Positions 33,719 through 42,631 of a DNA stretch of 64,000 bases are shown piece by piece (positions within the stretch are counted from its first letter, which is position 1; each line of letters starts with the position of its first letter). The translations under genes and the position numbers were made by a program. The DNA lies in NCBI RefSeq assembly GCF_900142075.1, contig NZ_FQZO01000005.1, positions 62,001-126,000 on the forward strand, read 5' to 3'. Under the pieces are notes generated by a model, which saw nothing but the letters and a program-made list of their open reading frames with translations, had not been told where the DNA came from and did no database searches. The DNA is from Clostridium amylolyticum (lineage in GTDB: Bacteria > Bacillota > Clostridia > Clostridiales > Clostridiaceae).

Positions 33719-34912
33719 TTATTTATCGTTTAAAGCTGAAATACCTGGAAGTTCTTTTCCTTCTAAGAATTCTAAGGAAGCTCCTCCACCAGTGGAGATA
33801 TGAGTCATCTTATCTCCAAATCCTAAAATATTTACTGCAGCAGCGCTGTCTCCACCACCGATTATAGTAGTAGCATCTGTTTCTGCTAATGCTTTTGCAA
33901 CTTCTACTGTACCTTTTGCAAAGTTTTCAAATTCGAAAACTCCCATAGGTCCGTTCCAAATTACAGTTTTAGAATCTTTTACAGCATCTGCATAAATCTT
34001 TGCTGTTTTAGGTCCAATATCTAATCCCATGTGACCTTCTGGGATGTTTTCATCTTCAGTTATAATTGGCTTAGCATCTGCTGCAAATTTATCTGCTACC
34101 ACATTATCTACAGGAAGTAATAGCTTAACATTCTTGCTAGCTGCTTTTTCTATCATTTCTTTAGCATAGTCTACCTTATCAACTTCTACTAAAGATGTTC
34201 CAATTTCATAACCTTGGGACTTAAGGAAAGTATAAGCCATTCCTCCACCAATTATTAATGTATTAACCTTCTCTAAAAGATTATTGATTACATTAATCTT
34301 ATCTGAAACCTTTGCTCCTCCAAGTATAGCAACAAAAGGTCTCTGTGGATTTTCTATAGCTCCACCTAGGAACTTTAACTCTTTTTGGATTAAATATCCA
34401 CATACAGCAGTATCAACGAATTTTGTTACCCCTACTGTAGAACAGTGAGCTCTGTGAGCTGTTCCAAAGGCATCATTAACATAAACATCTGCTAAGGAAG
34501 CAAGGTCTTTTGAAAAACTATCTTCATTTTTTCCTTCTTCTGGTCTAAATCTAGTATTTTCAAGAAGAACTACATCTCCTTCTTTCATGTCTTTTACAGC
34601 TTTTTTTGCATTATCTCCTACTACTACATCATCTGCTGCAAAAACCACTTCTTTACCTAACATTTCACCTAATCTTTTAGCTACAGGTGCTAAGGTCTTA
34701 GATGGGTCTGGTCCTTTGGCTTTTCCAAGGTGTGAGCATAAGATTACCTTTGCTCCTTTTTCCATTAGATATTTTATTGTAGGAAGTGCTCCTTCTAATC
34801 TATTTTCATCAGTTATAACTCCATCCTTTAAAGGAACATTAAAGTCACATCTAACAAGCACTCTTTTGCCTTTTACGTCTATATCTTCAATAGTTTTCTT
34901 ATTAAAATTCAT
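33719..34912 (-). CDS. pgk: Phosphoglycerate kinase
   Basis: 397 residues. Transfers phosphate from 1,3-bisphosphoglycerate to ADP. Conserved: VLVRCDFNVPL near 20, LCSHLGKAKG, LLENTRFRPEEG, AFGTAHRAHCST, FVAILGGAKVSDKI, and WNGPMGVFEFENFAKGT with GGGDSAAAV at the end. ATG at 34912 after AGAGGTGG. A stem (AAAATAGGTCTGG against CCAGGCCATTTT) occupies the gap to gap, at about 34963-35011, and may help set relative mRNA levels. Confidence 0.98.
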   Translation of the reverse strand: MNFNKKTIEDIDVKGKRVLVRCDFNVPLKDGVITDENRLEGALPTIKYLMEKGAKVILCSHLGKAKGPDPSKTLAPVAKRLGEMLGKEVVFAADDVVVGDNAKKAVKDMKEGDVVLLENTRFRPEEGKNEDSFSKDLASLADVYVNDAFGTAHRAHCSTVGVTKFVDTAVCGYLIQKELKFLGGAIENPQRPFVAILGGAKVSDKINVINNLLEKVNTLIIGGGMAYTFLKSQGYEIGTSLVEVDKVDYAKEMIEKAASKNVKLLLPVDNVVADKFAADAKPIITEDENIPEGHMGLDIGPKTAKIYADAVKDSKTVIWNGPMGVFEFENFAKGTVEVAKALAETDATTIIGGGDSAAAVNILGFGDKMTHISTGGGASLEFLEGKELPGISALNDK

Positions 34913-35044
34913 ATTTCCACCTCTTTTTAGTGTGATTTATAGGTAATAAGCTATTATAGTAAAATGGCCTGGGTTTATAGCCCAAATCAACTACAAAACC
35001 AGACCTATTTTAAATCTTTAAATACTTATAATCAAATGTTTAAA

Positions 35045-36061
35045 TTACTTTAATAATTTAGCAAAATGTTTTATAGTTCTAACCATTTGGCTAGTGTATG
35101 AATTCTCATTGTCATACCATGCAATTGTTTGAACTTGATATAAGTCTTCTCCTATTTTAGAAACCATTGTTTGAGTTGCATCAAATAATGAACCATAAGT
35201 GATTCCGATGACATCAGAAGATACTATTTCTTCTTCAGTATAACCGAAAGATTCATTTGAAGCAGCTTTCATAGCAGCGTTAATTCCTTCAACTGTAACA
35301 TCTTTTCCTTTAACAACTGATGTTAAAATTGTTGTAGAACCAGTTGGAACTGGAACTCTTTGTGCAGAACCGATTAATTTTCCTTTTAATTCTGGAATAA
35401 CTAATCCTATAGCCTTTGCAGCTCCTGTTGAGTTTGGAACTATGTTTACAGCTGCTGCTCTAGCACGTCTGAAATCACCTTTTCTATGTGGACCATCTAA
35501 TAACATTTGGTCTCCTGTGTAAGCATGGATTGTTGACATAATACCAGATTGAATTGGTGCATAGTCATTAAGAGCTTTAGCCATTGGAGCTAAGCAGTTA
35601 GTAGTGCAAGATGCCGCTGATATTATGTGATCCTCAGATGTTAATACATCATGGTTTACATTGTATACAACTGTTGGAAGATCGTTGCCAGCTGGAGCTG
35701 AAATAACAACTTTCTTAGCACCTGCATTAATGTGTGCTTGAGATTTTTCTTTTGATACATAGAATCCAGTACATTCAAGTACTACATCTACTCCAATTTC
35801 TCCCCATGGAAGTTTTGAAGCATCAGCTTCAGCATATATTTTTATTTCTTTTCCATTAACAACTATAGAAGATTCTTTAGCTTCAACTGTTCCTTGATAT
35901 CTACCTTGAGAAGAATCATATTTTAATAAGTGTGCTAACATCTTAGGATCTGTTAAATCGTTGATTGCAACAACATCAAATCCTTCTACTCCAAACATTT
36001 GTCTGAAAGCAAGACGTCCTATTCTTCCAAAACCATTAATTGCCACTTTAACATTTGACAT
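35045..36061 (-). CDS. gap: Glyceraldehyde-3-phosphate dehydrogenase
   Basis: 338 residues. Oxidises glyceraldehyde 3-phosphate with NAD. NAD fold INGFGRIGRLAFRQ at the start; catalytic Cys in SAASCTTNCLAP (near 152) and His in IHAYTGDQ; phosphate site near GDFRRARAAAVNIVPNSTGA. The Asp following the second beta strand (AINDLTD) fits NAD preference and a glycolytic role. ATG at 36061 after TAGGAGGTAAT. 75 bp downstream of cggR. Confidence 0.98.
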   Translation of the reverse strand: MSNVKVAINGFGRIGRLAFRQMFGVEGFDVVAINDLTDPKMLAHLLKYDSSQGRYQGTVEAKESSIVVNGKEIKIYAEADASKLPWGEIGVDVVLECTGFYVSKEKSQAHINAGAKKVVISAPAGNDLPTVVYNVNHDVLTSEDHIISAASCTTNCLAPMAKALNDYAPIQSGIMSTIHAYTGDQMLLDGPHRKGDFRRARAAAVNIVPNSTGAAKAIGLVIPELKGKLIGSAQRVPVPTGSTTILTSVVKGKDVTVEGINAAMKAASNESFGYTEEEIVSSDVIGITYGSLFDATQTMVSKIGEDLYQVQTIAWYDNENSYTSQMVRTIKHFAKLLK

Positions 36062-36136
36062 ATAATTACCTCCTAAAATTTATTTAATATTTAAAAAAAT
36101 ATTTACCAATTATTATATTGAAGAAAAGCAGCTTAT

Positions 36137-37171
36137 TTATGCATTTACATTTAATAATATTAATAGTTCTTTTGCTGCTGCTTCATCGGTAACTAACGTA
36201 GCTTGACTTTGATTTATGCAAGTTGATAGTATAGCTTCTACTTTACTTTTGCCACCAGCTACCGCTATATGGGTTTTAATTCTAGCACTATCATTAATAC
36301 TAATGCCTAAGGTAGGAGTACAGTATACAACCTTACCTTCATAGTTAAAATAGCATCCGAAGGCTTCACCTACAGCACCCAGAGAATTAAGATTTTGAAT
36401 TTCTTTTTCAGAAATACCTCTTTTTCGCGCCATATCTTCTGCTCTTCCTATACCATATAAAAATATATCTGCTTTATGTATGCTTTCTATAGTTTCTCTT
36501 ATTTCTTTTTCTTTTATTAGTGTATCCATCACTTCTTCACTTATATTTTCAGGAACATGAAGCATCTTGTAATTTCCATTAAGCTTTTGAGCAAGTACAG
36601 ATGCTAAGGTATTGGCTTGAGTCTCTACCTTTTTACCCATGCCTCCTCGTGAAGGAACTACTAATATGTTGTTAAACTGAGTTGTTTTAGGAAAACTATC
36701 TACTACTTCCCTTATAGTGCTTCCACCTGTTATAGCAAGTATAGAATTATCTTTTATAATACTTTTTATGTAATTTGCTGCAGATTTTCCTAATTCTTTT
36801 AACACAGTCTTATCTTCATCTAAATCTCCTGGGACTACTATAACTTTATTAACACCTAAGTTTTCTTTTAAAGCCTTCTCAATGCTGGTAAGACCTTTAA
36901 GCTCATGTATATAATCCTTAAGCTTTTCGATAATTTCTTCTCCATCTTTTGTTACCGTCATGCCTGGAGGATTTATGTCAATGAGATTTTGATCTTTTAA
37001 AAAACCTATTTCAGTTCTTACAATCCTTTCGCCTAGTTCTAATTTGTTAGCTAGAATTCTCCTACCAATAGGTTGATTAAAATATATGGTACGAAGAATG
37101 CTATATCTCTTTTCGAGTATTTCGATAAGCTCAGGAATAATCTTCATTTGTAATCTTAATATTTCCTGCAA
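36137..37171 (-). CDS. cggR: Central glycolytic genes regulator CggR
   Basis: About 344 residues of the SorC/DeoR family. N-terminal winged helix (about 20-75, IGRRILANKLELGERIVRTEI) and a C-terminal sugar-phosphate-binding domain (about 90-340). In Bacillus it represses gapA-eno until fructose-1,6-bisphosphate binds. GTG at 37180 overlaps GGAG; TTG at 37171, eight bases after it, is the likely start and gives MQEILRLQMKIIPELI, in line with B. subtilis CggR. The exact operator pattern known for CggR lies 17-52 bp upstream, so it regulates its own operon. Confidence 0.93.
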   Translation of the reverse strand: MQEILRLQMKIIPELIEILEKRYSILRTIYFNQPIGRRILANKLELGERIVRTEIGFLKDQNLIDINPPGMTVTKDGEEIIEKLKDYIHELKGLTSIEKALKENLGVNKVIVVPGDLDEDKTVLKELGKSAANYIKSIIKDNSILAITGGSTIREVVDSFPKTTQFNNILVVPSRGGMGKKVETQANTLASVLAQKLNGNYKMLHVPENISEEVMDTLIKEKEIRETIESIHKADIFLYGIGRAEDMARKRGISEKEIQNLNSLGAVGEAFGCYFNYEGKVVYCTPTLGISINDSARIKTHIAVAGGKSKVEAILSTCINQSQATLVTDEAAAKELLILLNVNA

Positions 37172-37187
37172 GATAAGCACTCCTTTG

Positions 37188-37223
37188 GTCTTTTCTTGTC
37201 CCGCTCTTTAAATTTGTGTCCCA
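37188..37223 (-). promoter_or_regulatory. CggR operator
   Basis: The minus strand has TGGGAC (37223-37218) and CGGGAC (37203-37198), 20 nt apart start to start; AGAC follows the second after 6 nt. The B. subtilis operator is CGGGAC-N6-TGTC-N4-CGGGAC-N6-TGTC, also a 20-nt direct repeat. It lies just downstream of the -10 and before cggR, as in Bacillus. Confidence 0.85.
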
Positions 37224-37231
37224 CAAGTACT

Positions 37232-37237
37232 ATTATA
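37232..37237 (-). promoter_or_regulatory. -10 element of the glycolytic operon
   Basis: TATAAT on the minus strand, nine bases before the CggR operator. A convincing -35 was not seen. Placement before the operator suggests repression acts on the initial transcript region. Confidence 0.5.
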
Positions 37238-37404
37238 AACTAAAGAATATGATTTTAAAAGGGTATTTTAAAATTTTTTTGTAAATAAACTTTATTTTGC
37301 TAATACTATTATTCTCTGGATAGGGCTATTTTATTAATAATTTTATCACTATTACAGTGGTAAATAAATACTAATTTAGTAAACATTTTGTCAACATAAT
37401 TATA

Positions 37405-37428
37405 AGAATAGGTAAGAGTGAATAGGTA
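37405..37428. repeat. Heptad repeat copy D, next to the rpoN terminator
   Basis: AATAGGTAAGAGTGAATAGG resembles the TAAGAGG/TAAGAGTGAAGG units at 29.7, 52.4 and 54.8 kb and, as at those sites, is followed at once by an A-rich terminator stem. Confidence 0.45.
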
Positions 37429-37465
37429 AAAAAAGCATATAATCATAGGATTACATGCTTTTTTT
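37428..37465 (-). terminator. Terminator of rpoN
   Basis: AAAAAAAGCAT-ATAATC pairs with GATTAC-ATGCTTTTTTT; symmetrical A and T tracts make it bidirectional. It overlaps the rpoN stop by two bases. Confidence 0.85.
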
Positions 37466-38840
37466 AAAATCTTTTTCTTTTACTTGAACTTTTTATATCC
37501 ATTTCTTCCCTATACTTGGCTACAGTTCTTCTAGAAATATCATATTGCATTGCATTAAGAACATCACAAATTCCTTGATCAGACATGGGTTTACTTTTGT
37601 CTTCTTCATCTATAAGTTCTTTTATCTTTTTCTTTATATTAGTAGTGGCTACATCTTCATTGGAATAGTTCTTTTGAATTCCCGTTACAAATAAATCTTT
37701 TATCCTAACGGTTTTTCTACCTGTTAATATATATTTATCTTTAATGGCACGACTTACCGTGGATTCATGCATTCCTATCTCCATAGCTATGTCCTTAAGA
37801 GTCATAGGTTTTAAATAGTCCTCTCCATTATCAAAATATTCCTTCTGTCTTTCAATAATTTTTTCTAAAACTTTATATAAGGTACTTCTTCTGCTTTCTA
37901 TTCCTTTTATTAAAAACATTGCAGAATTAAGTTTTTCTTTTACATATTCTGTAGCTTCCTTATCTTTCTCTTCCTGTATTATTTCCTTATACATATTATT
38001 AACTGACAACTTAGGAAGAACAGTATCATTCATTATTATAAAATATTCCCCATCTATATTTCTTATATAGGCATCAGGGATAATATACTTAGTATCCTCC
38101 CCTGTGTAAAAACCTCTAGAAGGTTTTGGTTCCAAAGTCTTTATTATATCTCCTAAAGCTTGAGCTTCTACAGTTGATATATTCATTTCCTTAGCTATAA
38201 CTGGATACCTGTTATCCGCAAGATTTTCCAATTCTCTTTCCACCATAGTAAAAAGGTTTTCATCCTTAAAATCTCTACGAATAAGTTGTATTTTAAGACA
38301 CTCCTTTAAATCCCGTGCTGCAATTCCTGGTGGGTCTAGGCTTTGCACTAAATTTAAAGCATCTTCAGCCAGTTCCATGGAAATATTTATTTCTTTACTT
38401 ATTTCCTCTAAAGATACTGGCAAGTATCCTCTTTCATCTATATTTTCTATTATATAGTCACATATAGAATTAATATATTTTTCCTGACTTGTGTCTATAA
38501 TTTGCTCATGCAAGTATTCCTTAAGGGATTTTTTATTGCTTATAAAGGTAAAGGGCGAAATTTCAGAATCCTCATCATAGTTTGAATAACTTTGAGATCC
38601 ATAGTTATCGAACTCAAAATACTTTACCATCTCTTTATAATTAATTCTATCTTGAACTTTAGCTTCTTCTTGATTTTTCTCATATTGAGCCTCTAGTATC
38701 GGGTTTTCAGAGAACTCTTTATCTATATATTCCTTTAATTCTAAAGTAGACATTTGTAAAAGCTTAATTGATAGCTGCATGGCTTGGGTCATAACTAATT
38801 TTTGTTCCTGTGTTAAATTCAAATTATAATCTAATCTCAT
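37464..38840 (-). CDS. rpoN: RNA polymerase sigma-54 factor
   Basis: 458 residues. N-terminal activator-contact region rich in Gln and Leu (NLTQEQKLVMTQAMQLSIKLLQM), core-binding middle (LDPPGIAARDLKECLKIQL), a helix-turn-helix (MTLKDIAMEIGMHESTVSRA) and the C-terminal RpoN box SRRTVAKYREEM, which reads the -24 element. Monocistronic. Target in this window: the TGGCAT-N5-TTGC promoter at 149-135, with its activator at 274-1638. Confidence 0.97.
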   Translation of the reverse strand: MRLDYNLNLTQEQKLVMTQAMQLSIKLLQMSTLELKEYIDKEFSENPILEAQYEKNQEEAKVQDRINYKEMVKYFEFDNYGSQSYSNYDEDSEISPFTFISNKKSLKEYLHEQIIDTSQEKYINSICDYIIENIDERGYLPVSLEEISKEINISMELAEDALNLVQSLDPPGIAARDLKECLKIQLIRRDFKDENLFTMVERELENLADNRYPVIAKEMNISTVEAQALGDIIKTLEPKPSRGFYTGEDTKYIIPDAYIRNIDGEYFIIMNDTVLPKLSVNNMYKEIIQEEKDKEATEYVKEKLNSAMFLIKGIESRRSTLYKVLEKIIERQKEYFDNGEDYLKPMTLKDIAMEIGMHESTVSRAIKDKYILTGRKTVRIKDLFVTGIQKNYSNEDVATTNIKKKIKELIDEEDKSKPMSDQGICDVLNAMQYDISRRTVAKYREEMDIKSSSKRKRF

Positions 38841-38999
38841 TATAAATCACCATACAATCCTAAAAGTTTTATAATTATTATATCATATACAAAAGCAATT
38901 TAATAATGGAAGCACTAAACCAGTAAAGTAACATAATACCAAAATCCAAACTTTATTATTTTTCACATTGTCAGTGTAATGATATGTATGTAACGTAAA

Positions 39000-39021
39000 A
39001 GGAGCAAGATTACCTTGCTCC
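39000..39021 (-). terminator. Terminator of the BMP transporter operon
   Basis: Stem GGAGCAAG (39001-39008) / CTTGCTCC (39014-39021) around ATTAC, with TTTTACG on the minus strand. Lies five bases past the last permease gene. Confidence 0.8.
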
Positions 39022-39026
39022 TAATT

Positions 39027-39962
39027 TTATCTTTGTCCTTTTTTGTAAGGTACTCCATCTGCTGCTGGAGCTTGAGTTTTTCCAACTACACCTACTAGTA
39101 CTAACATGGTTAAGAGGTATGGGAAGGCTGCATAAAATTCTTGAGGTAACTTAAAGGCAAAGCCTTGTGCTGCCAATTGAAGCGCTTCAGCAAATCCAAA
39201 AAGAAGACATGCTATCATAGCATTTTTAGGCTTCCAATTACCAAATATCATAGCAGCTAGAGCTATAAAACCTCTACCACTAACCATATTTTCTCTAAAG
39301 GAGTTAAGTATACCTATGGAAAGTGTCGCTCCTCCTAATCCACCTAGCACACCTGACATTAAAACTGAAAAATATCTGATACCATAAACACTTATGCCTA
39401 AAGTATCAGCAGCTTTAGGATGCTCTCCTACAGCCTTAATTCTAAGTCCTAATGGTGTCTTATTAAATATATAAGAGGATACTATTACCATTATAAATGC
39501 CAGCCAAACAAACCAGTTAAGGTCTTTTAATACGGCTCCAATAACAGGAATTTTGGCAAAAAACTCAGTGGGGTAAGGGATGGATGCCACCGCTTCTGAC
39601 TGGGATGGGTTTCCAAATACCTTGTAAAGCATAAAGCCCACAAAAGCTGCAGCAAAAACATTTATACCTACACCAGAAACTACTTGTTCTGCTTGAAGAT
39701 GAATGCTTAAGAAAGCATGTATAGCTGCAAAAATCATACCGCCTGCTATACCAAATAAAATTCCCATCCAAGCATTACCGGTTAAATGTGAACCTAAAAC
39801 AGCAAAGAAAGCTCCTGCTGTCATGATTCCTTCTAAAGCTATATTAACAACTCCTGATTTTTCAGAGAAAACGCCACCTAAAGATGCAAATATAAGAGGA
39901 GTAGCCATTCTTAACGTGGAAGCAATAAGACCTATAATTAATATTCTAGTTTCGTTACTCAT
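39027..39962 (-). CDS. Nucleoside ABC transporter permease (NupQ-type)
   Basis: 311 residues, 8-9 membrane segments, of the BPD_transp_2 family. Opens with the outward-facing segment STLRMATPLIFASLGGVFSEKSGVVNIALEGIM (motif GVVNIALEGIM), diagnostic for the BMP/nucleoside importers, and includes GLRIKAVGEHPKAADTLGI, the coupling-loop motif that touches the ATPase. Forms the pore with the second permease. ATG at 39962 overlaps its end by 8 bp. Confidence 0.9.
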   Translation of the reverse strand: MSNETRILIIGLIASTLRMATPLIFASLGGVFSEKSGVVNIALEGIMTAGAFFAVLGSHLTGNAWMGILFGIAGGMIFAAIHAFLSIHLQAEQVVSGVGINVFAAAFVGFMLYKVFGNPSQSEAVASIPYPTEFFAKIPVIGAVLKDLNWFVWLAFIMVIVSSYIFNKTPLGLRIKAVGEHPKAADTLGISVYGIRYFSVLMSGVLGGLGGATLSIGILNSFRENMVSGRGFIALAAMIFGNWKPKNAMIACLLFGFAEALQLAAQGFAFKLPQEFYAAFPYLLTMLVLVGVVGKTQAPAADGVPYKKGQR

Positions 39963-41028
39963 TCTTTAATGCCTCCTTTTTTCTCTTTTCTCCAATAAAT
40001 CTATAAATATATTCAGCTGCAATAAATAGTATTACTGTACCTTGTATTAAATATGACACTGACTTTGAAATACCAAAAAGCATTAAAGTCCCTGAGCTTA
40101 AGTTTAATGCTCCAAAGAGTATTGCGGAGAAAATAACTCCAAAAGGATTGCTCTTTGCAACCAATGCAACAGCAATACCATCAAAACCAAAGTTAGGGAA
40201 TCCAAAGAGTTTAAATGCTTGATGCTGAACTCCTGAAATGTGAATAGCTCCGCCAAGCCCTGCTATTAATCCTGATACAGCCATAGCAAGTACTATATTC
40301 TTTTTAATGTTTATACCGCCGTATTCAGCAGCAAATAGGTTAAACCCTACTGCTCTAAGTTCATATCCTATGGTTGTTTTCCATAGTAGTAAATAAACTA
40401 ACACCACAAAGACTAAAGCTATAAATATACCTGTAGTTAATCTGTATTGACTTCCTAAAAATCTTGAAAGGGTTGCACTTTCAGGAAGTAATTTTGTAGC
40501 TTCTGTTCCTTTTGCCTTATTAGCATTAACTACATAGTTAGTTAAGTGCATAGCAATAAAGTTCATCATAATAGTGTTAACTACTTCATTAGTTCCAGTT
40601 TTTGCTTTTAAATAACCAGGTATAGCTGCCCATATAGCACCACCTATGGCACCACCTAAAAGCACTAATGGTAGATGGATGAATCTAGGCAGTCCTGGAA
40701 TCATACCAATAACTGCCGCACAAAGCATTCCTATAATGAATTGTCCTTCTACACCAATATTAAAAAGCCCAGTTTTAAAGGCTACAGCATGTGCCAATCC
40801 AGTAAATATAAGTGGTATGGCAAATACGAAAGTTTCAATAAGATTATCGCTGGTTCCAAAGCTTCCTTTCCATAAGGAGTCAAAAAGTAATGAAGCAGAG
40901 CCAAATAACCCTTTATCGGAGGAGATAGTAACAAATAATACGGATATCAATAAGCCAAAAATAACGGCAAGTATTGATGAACCAACGCCTCTAATGGGCT
41001 GAAAAATCTTTGAACTAGTTTTCTTCAT
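39955..41028 (-). CDS. Nucleoside ABC transporter permease (NupP-type)
   Basis: 357 residues, about 9 membrane segments. GLFNIGVEGQFIIG and GYELRAVGFNLFAAEYGGI match the partner permease of BMP-type importers. The open frame runs to 41103, inside the ATPase gene; ATG at 41028, six bases after GGAGGAG, is the start, overlapping the ATPase stop by 14 bp. Cotranscribed and translationally coupled with both neighbours. Confidence 0.9.
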   Translation of the reverse strand: MKKTSSKIFQPIRGVGSSILAVIFGLLISVLFVTISSDKGLFGSASLLFDSLWKGSFGTSDNLIETFVFAIPLIFTGLAHAVAFKTGLFNIGVEGQFIIGMLCAAVIGMIPGLPRFIHLPLVLLGGAIGGAIWAAIPGYLKAKTGTNEVVNTIMMNFIAMHLTNYVVNANKAKGTEATKLLPESATLSRFLGSQYRLTTGIFIALVFVVLVYLLLWKTTIGYELRAVGFNLFAAEYGGINIKKNIVLAMAVSGLIAGLGGAIHISGVQHQAFKLFGFPNFGFDGIAVALVAKSNPFGVIFSAILFGALNLSSGTLMLFGISKSVSYLIQGTVILFIAAEYIYRFIGEKRKKEALKNE

Positions 41029-42562
41029 TTTTCTCTCCTCCATTTTCAACTTTATGCAAAGTTCCCCCAGCCATAAGTATGCCAAGTTTTTGCTCTGTAG
41101 CATCTTCCCTGTTTAGAACATCTACAATTTCACCATCATAAATAACTGCAATCCTGTCTGCTAGAGAGAGAACTTCATCTAATTCTAGGGATACCAAAAG
41201 TATTCCTCTTCCATTATCTCTTTCTTCCACTAATCTTTTATGAATATATTCAATAGCCCCTACATCCAAGCCTCTAGTTGGCTGGGCTGCTATAATAACC
41301 TCAGGGTCTTTTTCTATTTCTCTTGCAACAATAACCTTTTGCTGATTTCCACCAGATAAGGCTGCAGCTTCCACATCTTCATTGGGAGTTCTAACATCAT
41401 AATTTTTAATTAACTTTTTAGACCATTCTCTTATTTTGGGATAATTCATCATAATGCCTTTTGCAAAAGGAGCTTTATAGTGATATCCTAGTATAGAGTT
41501 TTCTACCAAAGAAAACTTAAGCACTAGACCTCTCTTATGCCTATCTTCAGCTATGTGTCCCAGTCCTGTTTCAATGATTTCTTTAGGAGATTTATTGGTA
41601 ACATCCTTACCAGCTAACTCCACATTTCCGCTTTCTGCTTTTCTAAGACCAGTTACAGCTTCAATAAGCTCGGTTTGTCCATTACCATCTACTCCAGCTA
41701 TAGCAAGTATCTCACCTTTTTTAAGCTCAAGATTTACTCCTCTTACCGCTGGAAGATTTCTATTGTCAAGCACCTTTAAATTGTCTATTTTTAAAACAGT
41801 ATCTCCTGTCTTTATTTTCTTTTTTTCTACTACTAAATTAACTTTTCTACCTACCATCATTTCAGCTAAATTATCTATATCTGTGTCTTTTGTGTTAACC
41901 ACATCTATAACTTTACCTCTTCTTATGATGGTAACCCTATCACTCATGCTTTTAACTTCTTTAAGCTTATGAGTAATAAGTATGATAGATTTTCCTTCTT
42001 TAACAAGATTTTTTAATATAATTCCCAATTCTTTTATCTCTTGAGGTGTTAAAACAGCTGTAGGTTCATCTAGTATTAGTATTTCTGCACCTCTGTATAA
42101 TGCCTTTAATATTTCAACTTTTTGCTGCTGGCCTACTGTCATATCTTGAATAACCGCTTTAGGATCTACATTAAAACCATATTTTTCAGATAATTCCTTA
42201 GTTTCTTTTTCAGCTTTTTTCATGTCAATAACTAAGCCTTTTCTAGTTTCATAACCTAAAACCATATTTTGAGCTACAGTAAAGTTATGTACTAGCATAA
42301 AGTGTTGATGAACCATTCCTATACCAAGCTTAATAGCTTCTTTTGGAGATTTAATATTGGCTAATTGGCCATTAACATATATATCGCCTTTTTCTTGCTG
42401 ATAAAGCCCATACAGGACGTTCATGAGAGTAGTTTTACCTGCCCCATTTTCCCCTAAGAGAACATGTATTTCGCCTTTGTCCAGGTCGAAGTTAACATCA
42501 TCATTTGCAATGGTGCCCGGAAAAACCTTAGTTATATTTTTCATTTCAATTACTTTTTCCAT
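41015..42562 (-). CDS. Nucleoside ABC transporter ATP-binding protein (NupO-type)
   Basis: 515 residues with two tandem ATPase domains. First: Walker A GENGAGKTT (near 40), signature GQQQKVEILKAL, Walker B ILILDEPTAVL. Second: AGVDGNGQTELIEAV with a degenerate P-loop (GVDGNGQ, no Lys), signature LSGGNQQKVIVAREI, and AAQPTRGLDVGAIE, where the Walker B glutamate is replaced as in sugar and nucleoside ATPases of this class. Only the first site is likely fully active. ATG at 42562 after AGGAGGAG; the longer frame to 42604 has no site. Confidence 0.92.
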   Translation of the reverse strand: MEKVIEMKNITKVFPGTIANDDVNFDLDKGEIHVLLGENGAGKTTLMNVLYGLYQQEKGDIYVNGQLANIKSPKEAIKLGIGMVHQHFMLVHNFTVAQNMVLGYETRKGLVIDMKKAEKETKELSEKYGFNVDPKAVIQDMTVGQQQKVEILKALYRGAEILILDEPTAVLTPQEIKELGIILKNLVKEGKSIILITHKLKEVKSMSDRVTIIRRGKVIDVVNTKDTDIDNLAEMMVGRKVNLVVEKKKIKTGDTVLKIDNLKVLDNRNLPAVRGVNLELKKGEILAIAGVDGNGQTELIEAVTGLRKAESGNVELAGKDVTNKSPKEIIETGLGHIAEDRHKRGLVLKFSLVENSILGYHYKAPFAKGIMMNYPKIREWSKKLIKNYDVRTPNEDVEAAALSGGNQQKVIVAREIEKDPEVIIAAQPTRGLDVGAIEYIHKRLVEERDNGRGILLVSLELDEVLSLADRIAVIYDGEIVDVLNREDATEQKLGILMAGGTLHKVENGGEKNEEN

Positions 42563-42587
42563 AGATACTCTCCTCCTGTTATAGCAG

Positions 42588-42613
42588 AGGCTAGATGCTC
42601 TCACATCTAGCCT
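42588..42613 (-). other. Hairpin between the binding protein and ATPase genes
   Basis: Perfect 10-bp stem AGGCTAGATG / CATCTAGCCT with a 6-base loop and no T tract. Such stems after binding-protein genes usually protect the upstream mRNA, giving more binding protein than transporter. Confidence 0.6.
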
Positions 42614-42631
42614 TAAACATTAAACCTACAA

